The position numbers and the translations under genes are program-made. Below, piece after piece: positions 32,740 through 40,965 of a DNA stretch of 64,000 nt. Source of the stretch: Gammaproteobacteria bacterium (GTDB lineage Bacteria; Pseudomonadota; Gammaproteobacteria; UBA9339); NCBI GenBank assembly GCA_023480665.1, contig JAMCWR010000073.1, positions 62,001 through 126,000 on the forward strand, written 5' to 3'. The stretch's first letter is position 1; every line of letters starts with the position of its first letter. Under the pieces are notes generated by a model. That model worked only from the letters and a program-made list of their open reading frames with translations, did not search any database and was not told the DNA's origin.

Positions 32740-35700
32740 CTAGGATTGTTTTGATTCCTTTTTTGCAAGTAAAAAATACATCACTGGGATCACGAAGAGA
32801 GTGAATAATGTGCCTATTGACATACCGCCGATAATTACCCAACCAATTTGTTGTCTGCTAATTGCACCAGCACCACTTGCAAGCGCAAGTGGCATGGCGC
32901 CGATAATCATGGCGAAAGTTGTCATCAGGATTGGTCGTAAGCGAATTTGAGCTGCTGTAATAATTGCTTCTTTAATCTCAGCTCCTTTAGCGCGCAGTTG
33001 ATTTGCAAACTCCACCATTAAAATCCCATGTTTACTAATTAATCCGATTAAAGTTATTAATCCGATATCAGAATAGATATTTAATGTGCCACGAATCAGT
33101 AACAAGGCGAGGAGGGCTCCAAAAATTGAAAGCGGAACGGTAAACATCACAATTAATGGATCGCGAAAGCTTTCAAACTGCGCAGCAAGCACTAAGAAAA
33201 TAAAAATAATAGCGAATAAAAATGTGTATAACATTTTCCCTGAGGTTTGCACAAATTGTCGTGATTGCCCCATGTAATCAATTTTCATATTTCTTAATAA
33301 AGTTTTTTTCGCAATCTTTTCAATGTCATCAAGAGCATTGCCTATGCCATAGCCTGGCATAATATTCGCAGTTAATGCAGCAAATCGCATTTGTTGAAAA
33401 TGTGATAGTGAGCGTGGTCGCACGCTTTCTTTGACAGTAATTAAATTTAAAAGTGGGACTAATTGTCCGCTTGAAGTGCGCAGTTGCAGATTATTTACTG
33501 CACCAAAATAATCTTTATATGGCAAATCAAGTTCAGGGATAACATCATAATTTCGGCCGGTAACAGTAAAGTGTGCGACCGCTGGTTCGCCAAATGCAAG
33601 GTTAATTGCATCAGTAATATCCTGCATGGAAATACCAAGGCTACCAGCTTTATTGCGATCAATCACGATATCTAATTGTGGCTGATCGATTTTTAACGAG
33701 CTATCTACATTCATTAAATGAGGATTTTCCTTTGCTGTAGCGATAAATTTTTGCATTACTTTATTTAACTCCGCATAATCACCGGTACTTTGTACAGCAA
33801 TGTAGATTGGCGTGTATGAAGAGCTTCCTGGCAGTTGTTGTGGGTTCATGGAGAATATTTGGAGCCCTGGAATCTTTGCATATTCTTTTTGGAACAATTG
33901 AATCATCTGGTTTAAACTACGTTTACGTTTATCCCAAGGTTTTAAAGTAATAAAAGCTCCACCGGTATTTGTGCCTCTCCAGCCTGCGCCAGATCCAAAA
34001 TGATTAATTTCGGCGGGGTAATGGGTGTATATTTCAGAAACTTTATCTACATATTTTTTAGTATATTCATAGTTTGCGGCTGCTGGAGCACTCATACTTG
34101 TCCAAATCCAGCCCACATCTTCTTGTGGGGCTAGGTCTTGCGGAATAAAATAATAAATAATACCGCATCCAATTAATGTCAAAAGCGCAAATGCTATTAT
34201 TAAGCGGCGACGTTGCAATACTTTATGTAAAAGTTTTGTATAGCGATTCGCCAACTTTGCCGAAAAGTTATGTGTAAGTTCAGAAAATCTACCATGCAGA
34301 GTATGTGCATCCATTATTTTTGCACAGAGCATTGGTGCTAATGTTAGTGCCACAAAACCAGAAATAACTACTGTAGCAGCTAGCGTAAAAGCGAATTCTT
34401 TAAATAATATTTTTGTTAAACCAGTTGTAAACCCAATTGGCAGAAATACTGCAGCAAGGGTAAGGGTAATAGAAATCACCGCAAATTGAATTTCTTTAGC
34501 GCCGATCAATGCAGCATTATGCGGAGTTTTACCAACATTGATATGGCGATAAATATTTTCAAGTACAACAATTGCGTCATCTACTACCATGCCAACAGCC
34601 AACACAATTGCCAGTAAAGTGAGAGTATTTATGCTATATCCAAGCAATAGCATAATTGAAAATACTCCAATGATAGAGAGTGGAATAGTAACAGCAGGTA
34701 TTAATAATATCCGCCAAGAGCCAAGAAATAAAAATACAATTAACATCACGAGGGTAGTAGCTATGAAAAGAGTTTTTTTAATTTCATTTAGCGAAGCTCG
34801 GATGTAATCTGTTTCATCTGATAAAACTATACCACGCAAGTCGGCGGGAAAATATTTTTGTAAGTCAAGCAAGCTTTTTTTAACTAATTTTGAGATATCA
34901 AGTGGGTTAGCGTCTGATTTTGGGGTAATTGGAAGTAAAATTCCAGGTGAGTTGTCTATGTTGACTGAAAAGTCACTAAACTTTACTCCAAGTTCGGCGC
35001 GTCCAATATCAGAAATTTTTGTTAGAAGGCCATTATCATTTTTTAACACCAGCGAATTAAATTGCGCAGCACTATTTAATTCAGTGATGGCGTTAATAGA
35101 AAATTCTTGGGAGGTATTTTTAATGTTTCCGGTGGCTGCTTGTAATTGGCCACCAGCAATTGCCTTGTTTATTTCGGATGCTGTGATGTTATGTGCCGCC
35201 ATAGCATATGGATTTAGCCAGATGCGCATTGCGTATTCTTTGCCACCATCAATATCGGCTGCGGCAACACCATTAATAATTTGCAATTGTGGTTGCACAA
35301 CCCGAATTAGGTAATCAGTTAGTTCTTCCGCAGCCATTTTGCTGCTCTGAAAACCTAAATGCATGATTGGCTGAGTATCAGGATCACTTTTGGAAATAAT
35401 TGGGTCTTTAATGTCTTTTGGAAGTTCCCAGCGTGCAGCAGCAACTTTATTGGTAACATCAGCTATCGCAGTATTAATATCATAATTTAAATTAAAATGA
35501 ATCTGAATTTCGCTCGTTCCCGGCTTACTCACTGAAGAAATATAATCTATGCCATCAATACTACTTATTGAATTTTCAATTGGTGTTGTGACATAGCTTT
35601 CCATGACCTCAGGGATTGCCCCAGGATACCCAACATTAACTTTAACTACAGCGGTTTCAACTTTTGGCCATTCGCGTAATGATAAGGAAAAAAATGAAAC

Positions 35701-35781
35701 AATACCCAAAAGTAAAATTAGCAAACTAATAACCATTGCTAAAACAGGGCGTCTAATGAAAATGCTGGTAAAGTCGGCCAT
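32740..35781 (-). CDS. RND (HAE1-type) multidrug efflux transporter
   Basis: A 1013-residue inner-membrane pump of the AcrB type with twelve predicted helices and two large periplasmic loops. The proton-relay acids are in GMVVDDAIVVLENIYRH (helix 4), and the C-terminal half has the LIGLISKHGILMVEFANQLR block. It is paired with a periplasmic adaptor encoded 2 bases upstream in the same operon. No TolC-type outer-membrane channel is nearby, so it would use one encoded elsewhere. It is similar in layout to MexF/OqxB-like pumps; the substrate is not predictable. Confidence 0.94.
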   Translation of the reverse strand: MADFTSIFIRRPVLAMVISLLILLLGIVSFFSLSLREWPKVETAVVKVNVGYPGAIPEVMESYVTTPIENSISSIDGIDYISSVSKPGTSEIQIHFNLNYDINTAIADVTNKVAAARWELPKDIKDPIISKSDPDTQPIMHLGFQSSKMAAEELTDYLIRVVQPQLQIINGVAAADIDGGKEYAMRIWLNPYAMAAHNITASEINKAIAGGQLQAATGNIKNTSQEFSINAITELNSAAQFNSLVLKNDNGLLTKISDIGRAELGVKFSDFSVNIDNSPGILLPITPKSDANPLDISKLVKKSLLDLQKYFPADLRGIVLSDETDYIRASLNEIKKTLFIATTLVMLIVFLFLGSWRILLIPAVTIPLSIIGVFSIMLLLGYSINTLTLLAIVLAVGMVVDDAIVVLENIYRHINVGKTPHNAALIGAKEIQFAVISITLTLAAVFLPIGFTTGLTKILFKEFAFTLAATVVISGFVALTLAPMLCAKIMDAHTLHGRFSELTHNFSAKLANRYTKLLHKVLQRRRLIIAFALLTLIGCGIIYYFIPQDLAPQEDVGWIWTSMSAPAAANYEYTKKYVDKVSEIYTHYPAEINHFGSGAGWRGTNTGGAFITLKPWDKRKRSLNQMIQLFQKEYAKIPGLQIFSMNPQQLPGSSSYTPIYIAVQSTGDYAELNKVMQKFIATAKENPHLMNVDSSLKIDQPQLDIVIDRNKAGSLGISMQDITDAINLAFGEPAVAHFTVTGRNYDVIPELDLPYKDYFGAVNNLQLRTSSGQLVPLLNLITVKESVRPRSLSHFQQMRFAALTANIMPGYGIGNALDDIEKIAKKTLLRNMKIDYMGQSRQFVQTSGKMLYTFLFAIIFIFLVLAAQFESFRDPLIVMFTVPLSIFGALLALLLIRGTLNIYSDIGLITLIGLISKHGILMVEFANQLRAKGAEIKEAIITAAQIRLRPILMTTFAMIIGAMPLALASGAGAISRQQIGWVIIGGMSIGTLFTLFVIPVMYFLLAKKESKQS

Positions 35782-35783
35782 AA

Positions 35784-36827
35784 TTATTTATTACCCTTGG
35801 TTACCTTAACAGTGTCACCATCATTAATTTTTAGTTGACCGGCAGTTACAATCAGATCTCCAGCATTTAATCCGCCAAGAACTACCACATTTTCGCGGTC
35901 ACGTTCACCAAGCGTAATTTTAGTTTTGGCCGCTTTATTTTGTACAATCTTATATACAAAATTTTGATTTACATCATAAAAGATTGCAGTCTGAGGGATA
36001 ATTAACACTGGGTTTTTACTTACCATATCTATGTTTACTTCAACAAACCCACCAGGTAATAATTTATTTTCAGAATTTGCTAAAATAGCGCGCACTGCAA
36101 CCGAACGGGTGTTAACATCAATTACCGAATCAATTGCGTAAACTTTTCCGACAAAAGTAGTGTTTGGAAATGAACTTGAGTTTAAATTTATGCTTTGACC
36201 AACTGCAAGATTTCCAAGGAATGTTTCTGGAAGATTAAATTCAACCTCAATTGGATCAATCATTTCTAAGCTCACAATTTTTTGACCAACATCGACATAA
36301 TCACCAGTATCTACAGCTGAAAGCCCAATTTTGCCGCTGAATGGCGCAACAATAAAAGTTTGATTTAGCGTTGCTTGAGCCTCATTGACTTGAGAAACCG
36401 CGGTATTATATTTTGCAAAAACTTCATCATATGCAGCTTTTGAAATAACGTGAAATTTATAGAGCTTTTCCATGCGCGCAAAATTTTGTTTTGCCAGCAT
36501 CATTTCTGATTGGCTCTGCCTAAGTTTTGCCTCAACAATTTGTTTATTGATTTGAATTAATGGAGTGCCGCTTTTTACGAATGAGCCCGAAGTAAAAAAT
36601 ATTTGGGTGATTTTCCCCGCGACTTCAGGGCGGATGGTAATCCCTTGGTGCGCACGTATTGTGCCGGTAAGTGTAATGCGCTTTTTGAAGGGTTCTGATT
36701 TTACAGTGATAGCCTCAACAAGCGTAGCAGGATTATTTTTTGCCTCTGCAAATGCATTTTTGGCAGAAAAAGACCACAAAAAAAATGTTAGTGCAAAAAA
36801 TATAGAGAAAGATTTTTTTGTTTTCAT
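35784..36827 (-). CDS. RND efflux periplasmic adaptor (membrane fusion protein)
   Basis: A 347-residue adaptor. A signal peptide (about 1-27, cleavage near AFAEA) is followed by the barrel-sandwich halves (ITIRPEVAGKITQIFFTSGSFVKSGTPLIQIN; TFIVAPFSGKIGLSAVDTGDYVDVGQKIVSL), a coiled-coil hairpin (about 105-150) and beta-barrel and membrane-proximal domains. There is no lipobox. It bridges the RND pump to an outer-membrane channel. The start codon of the pump lies 2 bases after its stop, showing coupling. Confidence 0.93.
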   Translation of the reverse strand: MKTKKSFSIFFALTFFLWSFSAKNAFAEAKNNPATLVEAITVKSEPFKKRITLTGTIRAHQGITIRPEVAGKITQIFFTSGSFVKSGTPLIQINKQIVEAKLRQSQSEMMLAKQNFARMEKLYKFHVISKAAYDEVFAKYNTAVSQVNEAQATLNQTFIVAPFSGKIGLSAVDTGDYVDVGQKIVSLEMIDPIEVEFNLPETFLGNLAVGQSINLNSSSFPNTTFVGKVYAIDSVIDVNTRSVAVRAILANSENKLLPGGFVEVNIDMVSKNPVLIIPQTAIFYDVNQNFVYKIVQNKAAKTKITLGERDRENVVVLGGLNAGDLIVTAGQLKINDGDTVKVTKGNK

Positions 36828-36924
36828 ATTTTTTTAAAAAGCATATTAAATTATTAATTAAACATAACAGAAAAATTTGCTTTTTTTAAGTCCGCGAAAA
36901 ATACGTAACGTGACTAAAAATTGC

Positions 36925-37455
36925 TTAATTTTCATTCTCAACAAATTTTGTCATATATAGGGCTTGGATGAGTACGAACACTAATGTGCTACCAAGGGCG
37001 CCAAAAAGTTTAAAATTTACCCAGGCTGCAGTGCTGTAATGATATGCAACATATAAATTGACAATACCAAGCAGAACAAAAAACACACACCAGCTGATGT
37101 TTAGCTGTTTCCAAATATTTTTTGGCAGGTTTATCTTGCTATCCATTAAACGCTGAATGATAGTTTTTTCACCAAATTGCGAGGTTACAAAAACAATCGC
37201 TAATACCCAATAAACTGCCGTTGGTTTCCATTTAATAAAAAGGGTATTATGCGATAATAATGTAGCGCCACCGAGAATAACTATAAGCACTAAAGTGATG
37301 GTTTGGCTAATTTCAAATCGCCGATGCTTGAGCCAATAGAGGCTGATTTGCAGAAATGATGCAATTATTGCGATTGCAGTGGCGGCATAGATGCCATAAA
37401 ATTTAAAAACAATAAAGAAAAAAATAACTGGAAAAAAGTCAAATAATAATTTCAT
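36925..37455 (-). CDS. yciB: Inner-membrane septation protein YciB
   Basis: A 176-residue polytopic protein of the YciB/IspZ family. The start at 37455 gives MKLLFDFFPVIFFFIVFKFY, the family's usual N-terminus; longer in-frame starts upstream would add an unmatched tail. Five predicted helices and conserved LIVILGGATLLSHN, FIKWKPTAVYW and WVNFKLFGALG are seen. YciB affects cell-envelope synthesis and division. It is divergent from yciO, as in other gammaproteobacteria where the two are near neighbours. Confidence 0.92.
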   Translation of the reverse strand: MKLLFDFFPVIFFFIVFKFYGIYAATAIAIIASFLQISLYWLKHRRFEISQTITLVLIVILGGATLLSHNTLFIKWKPTAVYWVLAIVFVTSQFGEKTIIQRLMDSKINLPKNIWKQLNISWCVFFVLLGIVNLYVAYHYSTAAWVNFKLFGALGSTLVFVLIQALYMTKFVENEN

Positions 37456-37520
37456 AATATTACTCATATGAATAAAATTTAATATATTATAGTATAACAT
37501 ATAATTTAGAGGATACAGAT

Positions 37521-38141
37521 TTGACACAGATTCTTAAAATTCACCCAGAAACCCCACAATTGCGGTTGCTACGAATTGCAGCTGAAACTATTAAGAAAGG
37601 CGGTGTAATCATCTACCCCACAGATTCTGCATATGCTTTGGGTTGTGAAATTGGCAATAAAGATGCAGCAGAGCGCATTCGCCTGATAAGAAAACTTGAT
37701 AAAAATCATAATTTTACCTTAGTTTGTCGCGACTTATCCGAGATTTCTACTTATGCTTTTATTGACAATCAAACTTTTCGTTTACTAAAAGCAAATACCC
37801 CAGGCGCCTATACATTTATTTTAGATGCTACTCACGAGGTGCCGCGTAGGTTACAGCATCCAAAAAGAAAGACAATTGGTATCCGCATTCCAGAAAACAA
37901 GATTGTGCAAGCGCTTCTTTCTGAGCTGGGCGAGCCAATAATGAGCGTTACACTGATTCTGCCTGGTCAAAATTTACCAATCTCAGATCCAGATACAATT
38001 GAAGAAAATTTGGCTAACCAGGTAGATTTAATAATTGACGGCGGGCCTTGTGGACTTGAGCCAACTACTGTGATTGAATTTACCGACCAAAACCCAATTA
38101 TCGCAAGGGTTGGGAAGGGCGATTCAAAACCGTTTTTATAG
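37521..38141 (+). CDS. yciO: YciO (Sua5/YrdC/YciO family)
   Basis: A 206-residue YrdC-domain protein. TTG is the start: AGAGGA at 37508-37513 stands 7 bases before it and the product MTQILKIHPETPQ matches YciO N-termini. Conserved blocks are GGVIIYPTDSAYALGCEIG, FTLVCRDLSEISTYAF and KRKTIGIRIPENKIVQALL. YciO is related to TsaC, which makes threonylcarbamoyl-AMP for tRNA t6A, but whether YciO does the same is unsettled. It is followed 12 bases later by scpA. Confidence 0.92.
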   Translation: MTQILKIHPETPQLRLLRIAAETIKKGGVIIYPTDSAYALGCEIGNKDAAERIRLIRKLDKNHNFTLVCRDLSEISTYAFIDNQTFRLLKANTPGAYTFILDATHEVPRRLQHPKRKTIGIRIPENKIVQALLSELGEPIMSVTLILPGQNLPISDPDTIEENLANQVDLIIDGGPCGLEPTTVIEFTDQNPIIARVGKGDSKPFL

Positions 38142-38153
38142 AGTTTTTAAAAA

Positions 38154-38981
38154 ATGAATACTGAGATTACAAACGAACAGGTTATTAATGATGCAGGTGC
38201 GCCAAAACCTGTAGCAATTGTGCAGGGCGAGCCGCTTGCTGAAATACCAACTGATTTATATATTCCACCAAATGCTCTAGAGGTTATTTTAGAGGCATTT
38301 ACTGGTCCGCTTGACCTGCTTTTGTATCTTATAAAAAAACAAAATATTGATATATTAGACATTCCAGTGGCGAAGATAACTGAATGCTATATGGAATATG
38401 TTGAGTTGATGAAACAATTGCAGCTTGAGTTAGCGGCAGAATATTTGGTTATGGCGGCAACATTGGCCGAAATAAAATCACGAATGTTATTGCCAAAACC
38501 CGTAAGTTTAGAAGATGGCGAAGAAGATCCGCGCGCTGAATTGGTGAGGCGTTTGCGTGAATATGAGAAGATAAAAAAAGCCGCTGAAGATTTAGATGGA
38601 TTACCAAGGCTTGATCGCGATATTTTTTCACTGAATATCGAGACACCAGAGATTAAGATCGAACAACCGCTGCCCACGCTTAATTTACAAGAAATGTTGT
38701 TTGCTTTAAAAGATGTATTAAAACGTGCCAGTATGTATTCGCACCACTTGGTTAAGCGTGAAATTTTATCAGTTCGTGAGCGCATGTCGCATATTTTGTC
38801 TAAACTAGAAGAAAAGAATTTTCTCGAATTTGAAAATATGTTTGATGTGAAAGAAGGAAAGATGGGCGTAGTTGTTACTTTTGTTGCAATTTTAGAATTG
38901 ATAAAAGAATCCCTAATTGATATGGTGCAGGCGGCGCCGTATGGGCAAATATATTTGAAAAAAATTACCGGTGAAACTTGA
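38154..38981 (+). CDS. scpA: Segregation and condensation protein ScpA
   Basis: A 275-residue kleisin that closes the SMC-ScpAB ring used in chromosome condensation. The conserved N-terminal helix (LEAFTGPLDLLLYLIKKQNIDILDIPVAKI; LAAEYLVMAATLAEIKSRMLLP) and C-terminal winged helix (FLEFENMFDVKEGKMGVVVTFVAILELIK) are intact. It carries an extra ~40-residue N-terminal extension. Overlap of its TGA with the scpB ATG (TGATG) shows translational coupling. No smc gene is in the window. ScpA rather than MukF marks this as outside the enterobacterial MukBEF group. Confidence 0.94.
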   Translation: MNTEITNEQVINDAGAPKPVAIVQGEPLAEIPTDLYIPPNALEVILEAFTGPLDLLLYLIKKQNIDILDIPVAKITECYMEYVELMKQLQLELAAEYLVMAATLAEIKSRMLLPKPVSLEDGEEDPRAELVRRLREYEKIKKAAEDLDGLPRLDRDIFSLNIETPEIKIEQPLPTLNLQEMLFALKDVLKRASMYSHHLVKREILSVRERMSHILSKLEEKNFLEFENMFDVKEGKMGVVVTFVAILELIKESLIDMVQAAPYGQIYLKKITGET

Positions 38982-39649
38982 TGATTGACCAACAAATAAA
39001 AAATATCTTCGAAGGTTTATTGATGGCCGCGACTGATCCACTTACCATCGATGATTTAGCAAAAATATTTGCCGAAAGTAATTATTCTTTTACAAACAAT
39101 GATATAAAAGATATTCTTAATGCATTATCTCAAGATTATGCAGAGCGTGGCATTGAGATCGTTGAAGTTGCGAGCGGGTATCGAATTCAAGTAAAAAATG
39201 ATTTAGCTCCTTGGATCGCTAAGCTAAAGGCTGAACGTCCAGCTCGCTATTCAAGGGCGCTAATGGAAACGTTAGCATTAATTGCTTATAGACAACCAAT
39301 CACACGGGCGGAGATTGAAGATGTTCGTGGCGTAAGTGTTAGTTCGAACATCATTAAAACGCTGCTTGAACACGAATGGATTCGAGTTGTTGGCCATAAA
39401 GAAGTTCCTGGGAGGCCCGCTTTGCTTGCTACCACGAAAAAATTTTTGGATTATTTTAATCTTAAGAGTTTAGAAGAATTGCCGGCATTAATGGAGTTTA
39501 CTGAACAAGAGGCTGATTTGCTCGAAAATTCTGCATTACCGCCTGAGCAAGTGTCCGCATCTGATAATACAAATATCGAGTTTGATTCTGAGCTTGAATC
39601 CAAGCTTGATATTAATACTGAGCTTAAGCTTAATCCGGAAGAAAACTAG
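38981..39649 (+). CDS. scpB: Segregation and condensation protein ScpB
   Basis: A 222-residue partner of ScpA with two winged-helix domains (LMETLALIAYRQPITRAEIEDVRGVS; IRVVGHKEVPGRPALLATT). ATG at 38981 overlaps the scpA stop by one base. After the folded part it has a ~45-residue acidic tail. The sulfur-carrier gene starts 2 bases after its stop, so the thioamidation cassette is likely transcribed at least partly from the scp operon. Confidence 0.94.
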   Translation: MIDQQIKNIFEGLLMAATDPLTIDDLAKIFAESNYSFTNNDIKDILNALSQDYAERGIEIVEVASGYRIQVKNDLAPWIAKLKAERPARYSRALMETLALIAYRQPITRAEIEDVRGVSVSSNIIKTLLEHEWIRVVGHKEVPGRPALLATTKKFLDYFNLKSLEELPALMEFTEQEADLLENSALPPEQVSASDNTNIEFDSELESKLDINTELKLNPEEN

Positions 39650-39651
39650 AA

Positions 39652-39924
39652 ATGCCAACTATTTTTTTACCAGCAGTGTTACAAGGCCATACAAACAACT
39701 CCACGCAGGTTGAGGTTGCAGCTGAAACCTTAGAAGAACTGCTTGAAACTTTAATTAAAAAATTTCCAAATTTAAAAAAATATTTTTTTAACCAAGACAA
39801 TGAGCTCTGTAATTTTCTCAATATTTATTTAAATGGTGAAGATGTGCGGTTTTTGCAGGGCTTAAAAACTCCAGTTGCAGGGCAAGATAAAATAACTGTT
39901 TTGCTTGCTGTATCAGGGGGATAA
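39652..39924 (+). CDS. ThiS/MoaD-like sulfur-carrier protein
   Basis: A 90-residue ubiquitin-fold protein ending in the di-glycine SGG needed for adenylation and thiocarboxylation. Blocks such as ETLEELLETLIKKFPNLK, LNGEDVRFLQGLKTPV and DKITVLLAVSGG match MoaD/ThiS-type carriers, with MoaD-like length. It begins 2 bases after scpB and its stop directly abuts the start of the ThiF/MoeB-like gene, so the two are surely a pair. There are no moa or thi genes nearby. With YcaO and TfuA downstream it is best read as a dedicated sulfur donor for thioamidation. Use in molybdopterin or thiamine synthesis remains possible. Confidence 0.88.
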   Translation: MPTIFLPAVLQGHTNNSTQVEVAAETLEELLETLIKKFPNLKKYFFNQDNELCNFLNIYLNGEDVRFLQGLKTPVAGQDKITVLLAVSGG

Positions 39925-40671
39925 ATGGGTGTAGATACTTTGCGTTATGCTAGGCATATTGTATTACCCGAAGTTGGCCTAGCTGGCCAAACCAAATTAA
40001 ACGCAGCAAAAGTACTTTGTGTTGGCGCAGGTGGGCTTGGTTCGCCGTTATTATTGTACTTAGCTGCAGCAGGAGTTGGCACCATTGGTATTGTTGACGA
40101 TGATTCTGTAGATATATCTAATCTGCAGCGACAAATTCTTTATACATCCACTGAAGTCGGTCGATCAAAGTGCGAGTTAGCAAAGAAAAAACTCTTAGCA
40201 CAAAACCTTGAGTTAAATGTTATTACCTATAAGCAACGTTTAACGCCTGAAAATGCTGGCGATATTATACAAAAATATGATGTTGTAGCTGATTGCACCG
40301 ATAATTTTCAGGCTCGTTATTTAATCAATGATACCTGTTTTTTATACAAGAAACCTAATGTTTACGCCAGTGTATTTCGTTTTGAAGGACAGTGTTCAGT
40401 GTTTAATTACCCATCTGGGCCTTGCCTACGCTGTTTATTTGCTAACCCGCCTCCTGATGGATTAATACCGCATAGCTCTGAAGCTGGGTTAATGGGAGTA
40501 TTGCCTGGGGTAATGGGGGTAATCCAAGCAACCGAGATATTAAAAATAATTTTAGGAATTGGTGATTTATTAGTTGGGCGGCTATTACTATTTAATGCAT
40601 TGCTGATGCAGTTTCGTGAATTCCCGATTCGAAAAGATCTGCAGTGTCGTGTTTGTAAAAGCGCTAATTAA
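39925..40671 (+). CDS. ThiF/MoeB-like E1 enzyme activating the sulfur carrier
   Basis: A 248-residue adenylyltransferase. The nucleotide-binding loop GAGGLGSPLLLYLAAAG (about 34-50), the arginine finger region SNLQRQILY and CTDNFQARYLIND are intact. A zinc site is formed by Cys167/Cys170 and Cys241/Cys244 (PCLRC; CRVC). At the place of the conserved crossover cysteine (MoeB TCVEAG, ThiF NCRTAG) it has Ser184 (HSSEAG), so it probably only adenylates and does not form a thioester or persulfide with its carrier. It starts immediately after the carrier gene. A promoter then precedes the peptide gene. Confidence 0.9.
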   Translation: MGVDTLRYARHIVLPEVGLAGQTKLNAAKVLCVGAGGLGSPLLLYLAAAGVGTIGIVDDDSVDISNLQRQILYTSTEVGRSKCELAKKKLLAQNLELNVITYKQRLTPENAGDIIQKYDVVADCTDNFQARYLINDTCFLYKKPNVYASVFRFEGQCSVFNYPSGPCLRCLFANPPPDGLIPHSSEAGLMGVLPGVMGVIQATEILKIILGIGDLLVGRLLLFNALLMQFREFPIRKDLQCRVCKSAN

Positions 40672-40696
40672 ATAGTGGAAAATTGGCTTTAAAAGA

Positions 40697-40705
40697 TGAT
40701 ATAAT
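40697..40705 (+). promoter_or_regulatory. Extended -10 promoter before the 68-residue peptide gene
   Basis: TGATATAAT: a TGn extension plus perfect TATAAT at 40700-40705, with start of transcription expected near 40712. No good -35 hexamer is at 17 bases, which is normal for extended -10 promoters. It would drive the peptide, YcaO, TfuA and perhaps rpoS independently of scpAB. Confidence 0.6.
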
Positions 40706-40737
40706 AAGCGTATTAGTAAGCATTTAGGGAGGAATAT

Positions 40738-40944
40738 ATGCAAAGCAAAACTACGAAACGTAGTGCGAAGAAAAAAATGTCAAAAACTCAAAAAATTACT
40801 CAATTTATTTGCAGGGAAATATTAGAGGCGCCATGCCCAAAAGCAAAACAGATAAAAAATCTACATAATTATAAAAAGTTCGTCCAACGCTTACTTACTT
40901 TTGACCCAAGCAAACAAAGATATGAACTAACCGAAGAATCATAA
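40738..40944 (+). CDS. 68-residue basic peptide, candidate substrate of the YcaO-TfuA pair
   Basis: The strong ribosome site AGGGAGGA at 40726-40733 sits 4 bases before the ATG, the best in the locus, suggesting high expression. The product is not recognised. Residues 1-19 are very Lys-rich; then come a hydrophobic segment with Cys25 and Cys33 (FICREILEAPCP), a second helix (YKKFVQRLLTF) and an acidic end. No signal peptide. It lies 22 bases before the ycaO gene and after its own promoter, the usual position of a RiPP precursor. The composition is more basic than most precursors, so it may instead be an accessory or a nucleic-acid-binding protein. Confidence 0.65.
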   Translation: MQSKTTKRSAKKKMSKTQKITQFICREILEAPCPKAKQIKNLHNYKKFVQRLLTFDPSKQRYELTEES

Positions 40945-40965
40945 TCAGTGTAATTTTCGCACTAC

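Noticed and set aside
39652-40671. Molybdenum cofactor or thiamine biosynthesis locus
   Set aside because: Only a carrier and an activator are present with no moa, moe or thi partners; the neighbours ycaO and tfuA give a better explanation, though dual use is not excluded.
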